Made by a program: the position numbers and the translations under genes. Positions 45,959 through 54,714 of a stretch of 64,000 bases of DNA are shown piece after piece. This DNA is from CAZASK01 sp964487845. GTDB taxonomy: Bacteria; Chlamydiota; Chlamydiia; Chlamydiales; FEN-1388. Every line of letters begins with the position of its first letter. The first letter of the stretch is position 1. The notes below the pieces were generated by a model that was given only the letters and a program-made list of their open reading frames with translations, was not told the origin of the DNA and ran no database searches. The stretch covers positions 39,229 through 103,228 of the forward strand of contig CAZASK010000003.1 in assembly GCA_964487845.1 (NCBI GenBank), given 5' to 3'.

Positions 45959-48172
45959 TTAATCCCGCTCGAACACTTTTTTCTCTAATAATTCATTATA
46001 GAGACTAGGATTAGCCTCTTGGATTATGTGCTTCAGCCAATTCATATCATTTGAACCTATTAATTGCTTCAGGAATGCAGAATCCGTTCTTAATCTACGT
46101 GCAATAACCTCTCGCTCTTCAGCATATGGATCACTCTTGCCTTCGGGAGGGATCTCAAGATAACGTCTGAGATATTTTTCAGGCTCTCGCTCAACTACAG
46201 CAAACAATTCTTTTTTCCATTGATATAAGTTTTTCTTGAAAATCTCAAAGACGCCCTCTCGTTCTTTTTCTACTTTATTTATCGAAATGCTGTCTTTTCC
46301 GATTTTCTTTTGAGTAACTTCTTCCGCGCGAGATTGAAATTCTTTAAGAACTTTTCGTTTTATACGATATGCATTGGCACTATTCGATAAAATGTCCCAA
46401 AACAAATCATTTTCTTTTGACATTCGAAATGTTAAGAATTTATCTATCACACTTCCTATCATTGAATCGGCGGTATCTGATCCAAAAAGCTCGGGATGGA
46501 GCTGCAGCAAAACCATAGGAGCTGCGCCTCCATGTTTTGATTCAGCAGCTTTGACAATTCCTTGATAGGTAACTGATGTTTCAAGATGCTCAGTAGCCGA
46601 TTGCTTTTCTGGAACAGCCTGGTGATGAAAGCACGCCCCCACAATACTCGATTTCATGATTTTCCCATATAACCCCGTTTTTTCCTGGGTACTCAATTCA
46701 TACGTTTGAACATTTTTATGACCTTCTACATGCTGAATGAGTTGGGCGCCAAAGTAAACATTTGACATCTGAAATCCCCGACATATACCCATCAAAGGTA
46801 TGCCTTTGTTGAATGATTGATGAATTATGCCAAGTTCTAAAATTGAACGTCTATAATCACCCCCCCAATCAGTTTTTTCTTCTTGTTGTTTCCCGTATAA
46901 TGCTGGCGGCACATCCTCTCCACCAGGCAGACAAAATGAGTCAACATACTGTGCTAATGTTTCAGCTTTCTTTAAAATCTTGACACTTTCAGATTCAGGA
47001 CTTTCTGCAAGCTTATTGATAAGCTGCTGGGGAATAGGAGGGGGGGGGGTGATATTTAGAAGAACCTCATTTATTTCTTGATTTATGTTATCTTTGGTTA
47101 CTTTTTGTGGCTGCATTGTAATACGTAGAGGAATCACACCAGCTCTTTGTCCTAACTTCATAAATACTTTCGGGACCGTAATTCCTCGGACTTCTGGATG
47201 GACAAGCATAGCGGTTGTAGGACGAGTAACATGAGCTGTTTTTTGACTTGTCTCATCCACAACAAAGTGATCTAATGTACCAAAGAAAACCGTATCTGTA
47301 AGGTTACTACTAGATATTGTACAATGTTGAATGGTTGCTTCAAGAAAATGGGTACCTGGCATGATAACATTTTGAAATGCGCAAGATGTTAAAGAAGCGT
47401 CTTCAAAACTACTATTCACCAAAGAACTTTGACTAAACTCAACATTTGTTAAGCTCGCCCCAGTAAACATAACCTCCTGCATTTCGCAATTACTAAACTT
47501 ACAATTTTCAAGCTTAGAATTCATTAAAGATAAATTAAATATATCGCAATAAACAAATTCAACATTCTTCAACTGTAAACCACTACACAGAGACCAATCA
47601 AAACTACATCCAACAAATTTAATTCCCTCTAAATTGAGATTATTCAATGGAAAATCTGTTGAAAAAGAGATCTCCACAATCTCAAGCGAAAATCCTTTTT
47701 CTGATAGAATTTTTTTTAAGTCCACTGTTTCCGTACCGTTAGCTCTCACTTCTTGCAATAATTTGCGTAATTGTGCGCGAGAGATCTTCGGCAGATGAGC
47801 AACCTCTCTGCTAGTTTTTTCTTTTACTATAGAGATAGTTTTACCAGAGGTCACGATACCAAGGCTATAAGCAGAATTGTCTAAGATTTTTTTTAATCTA
47901 TGACGGAATGTGGAACTCGAGAAACGACCCTCATTTTTTTGGATAATTCCACCTGACTGGCTTTTATTTTTTTCCATAACTTTTTTCAAATCGCTAAGGC
48001 TTGCCTGATCTTTGTCACTAAGCTTGCTATCTTGAATAATTTTTAAAAAAAGTTTTCGTTGACTAAACGAAAATTGTCTTACTAATTCTTTTTTGTCACT
48101 GACTGTCTGATCATAAAAATCTTGCTTTATCGATGCACTAAGATCTTGTCGAGGAAATTGACTATTTTCCAT
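45959..48172 (-). CDS. Pentapeptide-repeat protein fused to a class I glutamine amidotransferase (peptidase C26-like)
   Basis: A 737-residue fusion. Residues about 180-300 are pentapeptide-type repeats (NVEFSQSSLVNSSFEDASL). After a proline stretch comes a peptidase C26/PuuD-like domain: FCLPGGEDVPPALYG, MGICRGFQMSN with nucleophile Cys464, and the LQLHPELFG motif with His559 and Glu561. The catalytic triad of gamma-glutamyl hydrolases is thus intact, with LHPE instead of the common WHPE. The C-terminal 150 residues are helical and charged. No signal peptide is seen; the Ser/Gln-rich N-terminus is compatible with type III secretion. I prefer the ATG at 48172 (GGAT upstream); starts up to 48265 are possible. 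A C10 tract lies inside the gene. The substrate is unknown. Confidence 0.78.
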   Translation of the reverse strand: MENSQFPRQDLSASIKQDFYDQTVSDKKELVRQFSFSQRKLFLKIIQDSKLSDKDQASLSDLKKVMEKNKSQSGGIIQKNEGRFSSSTFRHRLKKILDNSAYSLGIVTSGKTISIVKEKTSREVAHLPKISRAQLRKLLQEVRANGTETVDLKKILSEKGFSLEIVEISFSTDFPLNNLNLEGIKFVGCSFDWSLCSGLQLKNVEFVYCDIFNLSLMNSKLENCKFSNCEMQEVMFTGASLTNVEFSQSSLVNSSFEDASLTSCAFQNVIMPGTHFLEATIQHCTISSSNLTDTVFFGTLDHFVVDETSQKTAHVTRPTTAMLVHPEVRGITVPKVFMKLGQRAGVIPLRITMQPQKVTKDNINQEINEVLLNITPPPPIPQQLINKLAESPESESVKILKKAETLAQYVDSFCLPGGEDVPPALYGKQQEEKTDWGGDYRRSILELGIIHQSFNKGIPLMGICRGFQMSNVYFGAQLIQHVEGHKNVQTYELSTQEKTGLYGKIMKSSIVGACFHHQAVPEKQSATEHLETSVTYQGIVKAAESKHGGAAPMVLLQLHPELFGSDTADSMIGSVIDKFLTFRMSKENDLFWDILSNSANAYRIKRKVLKEFQSRAEEVTQKKIGKDSISINKVEKEREGVFEIFKKNLYQWKKELFAVVEREPEKYLRRYLEIPPEGKSDPYAEEREVIARRLRTDSAFLKQLIGSNDMNWLKHIIQEANPSLYNELLEKKVFERD
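47040..47049. repeat. Homopolymeric G10/C10 tract inside a coding region
   Basis: Ten consecutive G on the plus strand (C on the coding strand) encoding part of a TPPPP linker at about residue 375, between the pentapeptide and C26 domains. A gain or loss of one base would remove the C26 domain by frameshift. Confidence 0.9.
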
Positions 48173-48294
48173 AACCATCCTACCTGAAAACTGACATCCA
48201 TTTTCGATCAAAAAATTGGCACGCTTTATCTCCATCAAGATGTATAATCTGTTTTTAAAAAACAATACTTATGATGTCAATTTTAAAATTTCAT

Positions 48295-49686
48295 TTATGC
48301 AAACATTTGGCCGCGGAGTGCTTGATATGCTTCAAGAGCCTCATTTCTTGCTGTATAATGATCTACGAGAGGATAGGGATAGGTTTTCCCTAATACAACA
48401 TCCGCAGCTCGCAATATATGCTCTGGAGCAAGCCATGGCGTATGAATCCATGGGGCGTCAAGATGAGAAAGCTCAGGAAGATATTTTCTTATATAGGCGC
48501 CATCTGGATCAAATTTTTCAGACTGTATAATAGGATTAAAGATTCGAAAATAGGGAGCCGCATCAGCTCCACATCCTGCTATCCATTGCCATCCGAAGAT
48601 GTTATTTGCAAGGTCAGCATCGAATAGCTTTTGCCAAAACCACGCTTCTCCCTCCTTCCAATGAATACGTAGATGCTTTACCAAAAATGATCCTACAATC
48701 ATCCGAGCTCGATTGTGCATCCATCCTGTTTCTAGAAGCTGCCTCATCGCAGCATCTACAATAGGATATCCTGTTTTTCCATTTTTCCATGCCTGAAGAT
48801 GCTTTTCATCTTCTCTCCAAGGAAAATGAGAAAACTCAGATCGCAAAGGCTGCGATACGGTATCAGGAAAATGAAAAAGCAGATGATAAGCAAAATCACG
48901 CCAAAAAAGCTGACGCAGAAAAGGGGCTGCCTCGGAGTTGTGATGAAGCATTTCATACAGTCTTATAACAGAGATATGTCCGAAATGAATAGAGGGAGCA
49001 AGACGCGTAGTCCCCTCAATAGCTACAAAATCGCGATTGGCTGCATATTGCTCAATGATCTTTGGTTGCACTCGAACCGCCTCTTCACCTACTCTCCAGT
49101 GATGGAGAGGGGTGTATTCATTTTTGCATAATGCAAGATCACTGACCTCAAGAGAAGTCACTTTTCCAGAAAAACCGATCCACTCATCAGGAGTTGGAAC
49201 TGCTGACTCTACTTTTTTCTTCAGCGCTGCATGGTAATAAGGAGTAAAGACAAGATATGGCGATCCTGATTGTGTGCTGATTTTCCAAGGCTCGAATAAA
49301 ATATTCCCTTGAAACGTCTGAAAAAGAGCCCCCTCTTCTTTGACACGCTGATAAAGAGCAGCCTCCTGCTTAGAAGATGTAGCTTCATACTCTCTATTGC
49401 AATAGACTGCTGAAGCGTTGGTTTCTTGAACAACGCTTACTATCTCTTCAAGAAGATCTCCCTGCCGAATTACAAAAGGCACATGCACTTTTTTCAGCCG
49501 CTTCTGAAAATCGCAAAGCGCGGCATGAAGCCATGCTCGAGAAGCCTCTCCTTGTGGTCTCTGATCTCTTGACAAGACAAAGACTACAACCAAAGGCTTT
49601 CTTGATTGAGCGGCAAAAAACAAAGCCTTGTTGTCATCAAAGCGAAAATCACGTCGAATCAAAACAAGGACAGGTTTTTCTTTCAT
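48295..49686 (-). CDS. phr: Deoxyribodipyrimidine photolyase
   Basis: A 463-residue class I CPD photolyase that repairs UV-induced pyrimidine dimers with FADH and blue light. The antenna-binding N-terminal domain begins VLVLIRRDFRFDDNKAL. The FAD-binding C-terminal domain shows LFWRDFAYHLLFHFP, GYPIVDAAMRQLLETGWMHN and NNIFGWQWIAGCGADAAPY with the conserved tryptophans. The length is standard. It overlaps rseP by 4 bases (ATGA) and is the last gene of the ytgA-rseP unit. Photolyase suggests exposure to light outside the host, in line with an environmental chlamydia. Confidence 0.94.
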   Translation of the reverse strand: MKEKPVLVLIRRDFRFDDNKALFFAAQSRKPLVVVFVLSRDQRPQGEASRAWLHAALCDFQKRLKKVHVPFVIRQGDLLEEIVSVVQETNASAVYCNREYEATSSKQEAALYQRVKEEGALFQTFQGNILFEPWKISTQSGSPYLVFTPYYHAALKKKVESAVPTPDEWIGFSGKVTSLEVSDLALCKNEYTPLHHWRVGEEAVRVQPKIIEQYAANRDFVAIEGTTRLAPSIHFGHISVIRLYEMLHHNSEAAPFLRQLFWRDFAYHLLFHFPDTVSQPLRSEFSHFPWREDEKHLQAWKNGKTGYPIVDAAMRQLLETGWMHNRARMIVGSFLVKHLRIHWKEGEAWFWQKLFDADLANNIFGWQWIAGCGADAAPYFRIFNPIIQSEKFDPDGAYIRKYLPELSHLDAPWIHTPWLAPEHILRAADVVLGKTYPYPLVDHYTARNEALEAYQALRGQMFA

Positions 49687-51629
49687 CTTAATAGCTGTGT
49701 GATGACGCGGAGCACGTCGTTATAGGTTAAAAAGATAAAAAATCCGATCAACAGCACCGCAAAGGGGATCACAATCTTCTCAATAGTCTTCGCCTTCAAC
49801 TTACGACCTGTCAGCATCTCAAATAGAGAAAGGCAGATGTATCCCCCATCGAGAACAGGAAGCGGAAGAAGATTCAATAGCCCCAAATTCAAGCTGATCG
49901 TCGCCATCCAGAAAAAGGCCTCTTCCGCTCCAACCATCCAATTCACATGAATTACCTGCACGATTCCGATAGGACCACTTAGCCATTTTGGATGAAGATA
50001 TCCACCCACAAGAGCCATCAAGGTATTCGCGACCTCACATACCACATCTGTAAACATCGTGAGTGGATTTGGGTTATAGTGAACACGTATATCTTGTATC
50101 CCTGGAATGCCTAACAAAAGCTGCTGTTCGCGCTTTTGTAAAAATTGAAGCGCCTGCTCTCTCTTTTCAGGATCATCAATTGCCTGTATATGAAGACGCT
50201 CTTCCTGTAGCTCCTGAGCAAACTGCTCTTCTTTTCCTTCAGCTGCAAACAGCTCAGCGCGCGTGCAAGGTCTTGTTGGAGCAAGTAGAATCAGATTACC
50301 ACTCGTCTTTTTCATATGTGCCGATCCGATGCCAGATTCGAGAGCATGGATATCTTTCCAAGGAAACTCTGCATCAAAGGTCTCATCAGCGCGATCCCAC
50401 ATTGCAACAGCTCGGCTGCCATGCCTCTCAACGATCAACTGTACGTGTCTGTCTTGAAGATGTGTCAAAATTTGGTAGGCGGCCTTCACTGGAAAGCCGT
50501 CAACGGCAACAATGCGATCTCCCGGAAGGAGAGGCTCTTCTTTTTCAGAAAGAAGCTGCCCAGTAAAAAAGTGCGCTTCATTCCGCTCATCGAGATAGGG
50601 AATGCGCGATTCCACTACTCCATCCGCATTTAAATTGTAGGGGATAAAAACAAGCTTTTGGAACTTCACAGACTTCAGCTTCGCCTCCCACTGCCAATCC
50701 ATCAGCTCTTCTTTTTGCATAGGGTCAAACTTCAGCTCTTCACTCACAATACGAGGAACTCGTCTCAGTAAAAGAGCATCGCCTCGTTGAATAGTACAGA
50801 GAGCCCTTGTGTCATTTAAAAGATGACTCAACTCTTGCAAAGAATAAATGGGTTCTCCATCAAGCCAGACAATACGATCTTTGGGCAAGAGTGCGCTTCC
50901 CACAAAAGGAGAAGATGTTGGCAAGGGCATCTCCGCAGGGTCATATATGAGATAGCTTGCCGAAGATAACACCCCTGTTGTCAAAATTCCCTTTTCTATT
51001 GAAAGTGGATGAGCATATGGCTTTATAGTGTGAGAAAATGGCACAAACGAACCCGTCTTATAATCAAAGTGTCTTCCGTTAACGGCAAGCGTCTCTTTTG
51101 CCATCATAGCTGCCTGAAAATGATCCTTGGAGCCTCTAAAGGCAGCTCCATCATATGCTACAATCTCATCGCCTGGACGAACGCCCGCTGCATAGAGCTC
51201 TGATTGAGGATCTATCCAACCTATTTTCTTCGTGATCTCAGTAAAACTTTTATCTCGACCTCCTGTCATCCAAATGCAGAGAAAAAAGACAAAAGCAAGC
51301 ACAATATTGGCAAGAGGGCCCATAATAGCAACTTGTATTCTCGCCCATGGAGACTTACCAAAGAATCCATCTGGAATATCTTGCGGGTCGACATTTCCCT
51401 CTTTTTCCATTCCAGCTATTTTGACATATCCTCCAAATGGCAGCCAACAAATGTTCCATTTCACACCTTTTCGTAAAAATGTGTAGATAGGTTTACCAAA
51501 CCCAATGCCAAATGATTCCACACGCATGCCTGTACGGCGTGCCATATAGTAATGGCCTAGCTCATGAATAAAAATCAAAAAGCCAAGACCTATCAGAGCG
51601 AAAATGAAATAAATCAAACTTGTGAACAT
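49683..51629 (-). CDS. rseP: Intramembrane zinc metalloprotease RseP (YaeL)
   Basis: Site-2 protease, CT072 orthologue, cleaving anti-sigma factors and signal-peptide remnants within the inner membrane. The catalytic HExxH is in FIHELGHYYMARRTGM near residue 24, and the second metal-ligand motif is LPLPVLDGGYICLSLFE near residue 590. Four hydrophobic segments and two PDZ-like regions (for example GVRPGDEIVAYDG and LLPGDRIVAVDGFPV) lie between them. It has 648 residues, longer than E. coli RseP (450) but like chlamydial forms. It follows ytgD after 30 bases. Confidence 0.95.
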   Translation of the reverse strand: MFTSLIYFIFALIGLGFLIFIHELGHYYMARRTGMRVESFGIGFGKPIYTFLRKGVKWNICWLPFGGYVKIAGMEKEGNVDPQDIPDGFFGKSPWARIQVAIMGPLANIVLAFVFFLCIWMTGGRDKSFTEITKKIGWIDPQSELYAAGVRPGDEIVAYDGAAFRGSKDHFQAAMMAKETLAVNGRHFDYKTGSFVPFSHTIKPYAHPLSIEKGILTTGVLSSASYLIYDPAEMPLPTSSPFVGSALLPKDRIVWLDGEPIYSLQELSHLLNDTRALCTIQRGDALLLRRVPRIVSEELKFDPMQKEELMDWQWEAKLKSVKFQKLVFIPYNLNADGVVESRIPYLDERNEAHFFTGQLLSEKEEPLLPGDRIVAVDGFPVKAAYQILTHLQDRHVQLIVERHGSRAVAMWDRADETFDAEFPWKDIHALESGIGSAHMKKTSGNLILLAPTRPCTRAELFAAEGKEEQFAQELQEERLHIQAIDDPEKREQALQFLQKREQQLLLGIPGIQDIRVHYNPNPLTMFTDVVCEVANTLMALVGGYLHPKWLSGPIGIVQVIHVNWMVGAEEAFFWMATISLNLGLLNLLPLPVLDGGYICLSLFEMLTGRKLKAKTIEKIVIPFAVLLIGFFIFLTYNDVLRVITQLLR

Positions 51630-51659
51630 GGTACTCTCGACGATAATGTGTTGCTCAGA

Positions 51660-52616
51660 TTATGCAGCAGCCACTCTATTATTAGTAATCTTTTTTCCGC
51701 ATACGAAGGTGATGGCTAACAAGCAGGCTAATACAACAACCGTCATAGCCGATGTCGAACAAGCGGTTCCTGTCGTGGTAAGAATATGACGAGATAGAGC
51801 TACTGACACAAGAGTAGCAAACACTCCGATACAAGAGGCACCTATCACAACAAACGGAAGTTTCGCAGTAAATCGCCTTGCGATAATGGGAGGAGTTACT
51901 AAAAATGCAATGACCATCAAAACACCGACTGCACGAAAAGCAGAAACGGCTGTGACAGCAAGCTGCGCCATGATCAGATAACGGAAAAGCCATGGCCATA
52001 TCCCCACAATCGATGAAAAAAGAGGATCGAAGGTAGTGTAGAAAAGTGGTCTAAAGAAAATAACTACCAAGACTACATTCAAACAGGCGATCTGGGCACT
52101 CAATCGAAGATCTTCTGCAGTCAGCACATCCGCATTTCCCATCACAAGCTCAGCTCCAATATGCGCATTTTTACAGATGATGGTGACAAGTAAGATGCCA
52201 AGTGAAAACAGAAATGAAAATACAATCCCTGTAGCCGCATCTTCTTTCATCCGCATTGAAGAAACAAGCACTTCTGTTAAATAGGCAGTCAAAAATGCTG
52301 TAGCAATCGCTGAAACAAATAAAATAGTCTCGGAAGGCAGCAACGAAGAAAAAGAAGTATCGTCTGGAAGATATCCTAAAAACCGATGGATGATGAAGGC
52401 GATAACAATTCCAGTTAAAATAGTATGCGATAAGCTATTTGCCAACATACACATATGTCTTAACACAAGAAAGGTCCCCACAAGCGCTGAAGACAATGCA
52501 ATCAATGACAAGGTGTATACCTGCAGCTCATCTTGTGCCATGGGAACTGCCTGAAAAAGCCTTGTGAAAAAGAGCCCCATAAATTCGAAAAATGTCGTGT
52601 CAGTATAGGGATTCAT
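51660..52616 (-). CDS. ytgD: Metal ABC transporter permease YtgD
   Basis: A 318-residue permease of the ABC-3 (ZnuB/TroD) family for Mn/Fe/Zn import. Eight or so hydrophobic segments are visible. Family motifs include LVGTFLVLRHMCMLANSLSH near residue 40-65 and FRAVGVLMVIAFLVTPP near 215-235. It overlaps ytgC by 4 bases. In C. trachomatis dxr (CT071) lies between ytgD and rseP; here rseP follows directly, so dxr must be elsewhere. Confidence 0.93.
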   Translation of the reverse strand: MNPYTDTTFFEFMGLFFTRLFQAVPMAQDELQVYTLSLIALSSALVGTFLVLRHMCMLANSLSHTILTGIVIAFIIHRFLGYLPDDTSFSSLLPSETILFVSAIATAFLTAYLTEVLVSSMRMKEDAATGIVFSFLFSLGILLVTIICKNAHIGAELVMGNADVLTAEDLRLSAQIACLNVVLVVIFFRPLFYTTFDPLFSSIVGIWPWLFRYLIMAQLAVTAVSAFRAVGVLMVIAFLVTPPIIARRFTAKLPFVVIGASCIGVFATLVSVALSRHILTTTGTACSTSAMTVVVLACLLAITFVCGKKITNNRVAAA

Positions 52617-53944
52617 ACGATCTCTGGTATAGGTGCTTGATGTGGATCATGGAGCGGATTTTTTAAAAGGGCCGTTAACTCTCTTTCCATCTCATCTGTC
52701 AAGACATGTTCCATGTCTTCAGCAAGAAGATGAACTCGATCTTTAGGAAACTTACAAAACTCTACAAGATAGACCTCCCACAACCTATGAAGTCGAACTA
52801 TTTTCCTCCCCCACAACATACCAACTGCTGTTAACTCATATTTTTTCTCAGCGTTGATTCTTAAAAATCCATTTCTTGTTAATCCTAATAGAAGAAAAGC
52901 TAAAGGAAGCCGCCTCTCATGAGTCAAGCGTGACACATCTTCTTGAGAAAATGAGTTATCACATCCAGCATTACTGCACTTCCACAGTGATTTCAAAATA
53001 TTTTCTTGCCTACATACCCAGATAAAACGCATCCCCCTTACTTTGCGCATGACCAGTCCTTTACCTGGAGCAAGACAAGCAGCTAGAGAAAAAAGTCCTG
53101 CTGCCCACATCACAATCAGAGGCCCAGTAGGAAAAGAAAGAAAGGTGTTTTGATCTGACACATATAGCCTTGACAACTCGTGAGAGGAGACGACTCCCAA
53201 AAAACCAGCGAGGATACCTATACACGCTGATAGAATAAACAAAGTTCTGACTCTTTGCACAAAAAAACGTGCTGTAGCAACAGGGAAAATAAGCATAGCA
53301 GAAAGAAGGACCACCCCAACAGATCGAATGCCAATCACTGTCGCTAATATGATCAAAAAAAATAAGAGGCCCTCTATGGAATGCTTCGAATAGCCTATCG
53401 TATAAGAAAAAACAGGATCAAAAATTTTTGTAATTAGAGGGCGAGTAAAGAGCAGAATCAAAAAAATTGTAAAGAGAGAAAGAATCGTATACACCACAAC
53501 ATGCATGTTCATCATAGTAGCTGCCTGCCCAAAGAGAAGTGCTTGTGCTTCTGGGTAGAGCGTTGGATAATCAGCTTGCAAGATGCTCAAAAGAAAAATA
53601 CCCACGCCAAAAAATACTGACAACACACAAGCTAATGCTGCATCTTGAGATACATTTTTCCGCTGCATATATCTGATGCAATAGACCCCCGATAGACAAG
53701 AAAAAAATGCTCCCGTTAGGACTATGAAGAGATCTTTGTATTCATGAATGTTCACTTCAGAAAAAAGACACTTCGACACAAGAAGAGCCATCACAACCCC
53801 TGGATAGGCAGTATGCGATAAAGCTTCTCCTAATAACGCTTCTTTTTGCAAAACGACGAAAACGCCTATACAAGCCGCTGTAAGGCACATCAACATGCAG
53901 CCTACCAGTGGGGCAAATAAAACAGGGTCATCGAAATAATACAT
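52613..53944 (-). CDS. ytgC: Metal ABC transporter permease fused to DtxR-like repressor (YtgC-YtgR)
   Basis: A 443-residue fusion like C. trachomatis CT069. Residues 1 to about 290 are the ABC-3 permease (GVFVVLQKEALLGEALSHTA and IGIRSVGVVLLSAMLIFPVA). The C-terminal 150 residues are a DtxR/MntR-like domain: a helix region SFSQEDVSRLTHERRL, then RVHLLAEDMEHVLTDEMERE with the conserved metal ligands, and NPLHDPHQAPIPE. In C. trachomatis this part is released by proteolysis as the iron-dependent repressor YtgR, which regulates the operon. The same is expected here. It abuts ytgB (1 base shared) and overlaps ytgD by 4 bases. Confidence 0.93.
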   Translation of the reverse strand: MYYFDDPVLFAPLVGCMLMCLTAACIGVFVVLQKEALLGEALSHTAYPGVVMALLVSKCLFSEVNIHEYKDLFIVLTGAFFSCLSGVYCIRYMQRKNVSQDAALACVLSVFFGVGIFLLSILQADYPTLYPEAQALLFGQAATMMNMHVVVYTILSLFTIFLILLFTRPLITKIFDPVFSYTIGYSKHSIEGLLFFLIILATVIGIRSVGVVLLSAMLIFPVATARFFVQRVRTLFILSACIGILAGFLGVVSSHELSRLYVSDQNTFLSFPTGPLIVMWAAGLFSLAACLAPGKGLVMRKVRGMRFIWVCRQENILKSLWKCSNAGCDNSFSQEDVSRLTHERRLPLAFLLLGLTRNGFLRINAEKKYELTAVGMLWGRKIVRLHRLWEVYLVEFCKFPKDRVHLLAEDMEHVLTDEMERELTALLKNPLHDPHQAPIPEIV

Positions 53945-54714
53945 TATTCCATTCCTGAAGTTTTATTTTGCTGAAGCTTGGCAGTTTCATCAAAAAGCAC
54001 AAAATTTTTTCCATATGCTTCTCGCAATACAGAAGGTGTAAAGACTTGCTTCACAGGACCTGCAGCCACAAGTCTTATATTTAAAAACATCACCCAATCA
54101 AAATATTCTTCTACTGTATTAAGATCATGATGCACCATGAAGATCGTTTTTCCTTTGTCACGCATCATCTGTAAAATATTCATAATGATTTTTTCGCTCG
54201 CCATGTCCACGCCCGATAAAGGCTCGTCTAAAAATGAGATATCCGCATCTTGTAGAAGAGCTCTCGCAAGAAATGCGCGCTGTTGCTGGCCGCCTGAAAG
54301 CTCGCTTATCTGTCTCTGCTCAAAAGCCTCTAATCCAACCATCTGTATCGCTTCTTGCGCAGCAAGAATATCTGCTTTTTTCGCCCACCGAAATAAGCCC
54401 AGCTTGGGATAGCGTCCCATGAGCACAAGATCTCGTACAGTAATAGGAAAATCCCAGTCGATTGCTTCACGCTGAGGAATATAGGCTATATGTGCCGTCT
54501 TACGTCTCTTAGGCTTCCCCATGATATGAATGGAGCCTGTCACTGGCACAACTAGTCCTAAGACCGCTTTAATAAAAGAGCTTTTACCAGCCCCATTTGG
54601 GCCTAAAATTGCTACTAAAGAGCCTGTGGGAACATCAACATTCACATCCCAAAGAACAGGCGTCTTATCGTAGTGCACCGTCAATCCGGACACACTAAGA
54701 GCAGTTTTGATCAT
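53944..54714 (-). CDS. ytgB: Metal ABC transporter ATP-binding protein YtgB
   Basis: A 256-residue ABC ATPase energising the YtgCD permeases. Walker A is ILGPNGAGKSSFIKAVLG, the Q-loop region IPQREAIDWDFP is typical of Mn/Zn importers, the signature is ISELSGGQQQRAFLARAL, Walker B is ISFLDEPLSGVD and the H-loop is IFMVHHDLNTV. The start overlaps ytgA by 20 bases. Confidence 0.95.
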   Translation of the reverse strand: MIKTALSVSGLTVHYDKTPVLWDVNVDVPTGSLVAILGPNGAGKSSFIKAVLGLVVPVTGSIHIMGKPKRRKTAHIAYIPQREAIDWDFPITVRDLVLMGRYPKLGLFRWAKKADILAAQEAIQMVGLEAFEQRQISELSGGQQQRAFLARALLQDADISFLDEPLSGVDMASEKIIMNILQMMRDKGKTIFMVHHDLNTVEEYFDWVMFLNIRLVAAGPVKQVFTPSVLREAYGKNFVLFDETAKLQQNKTSGME

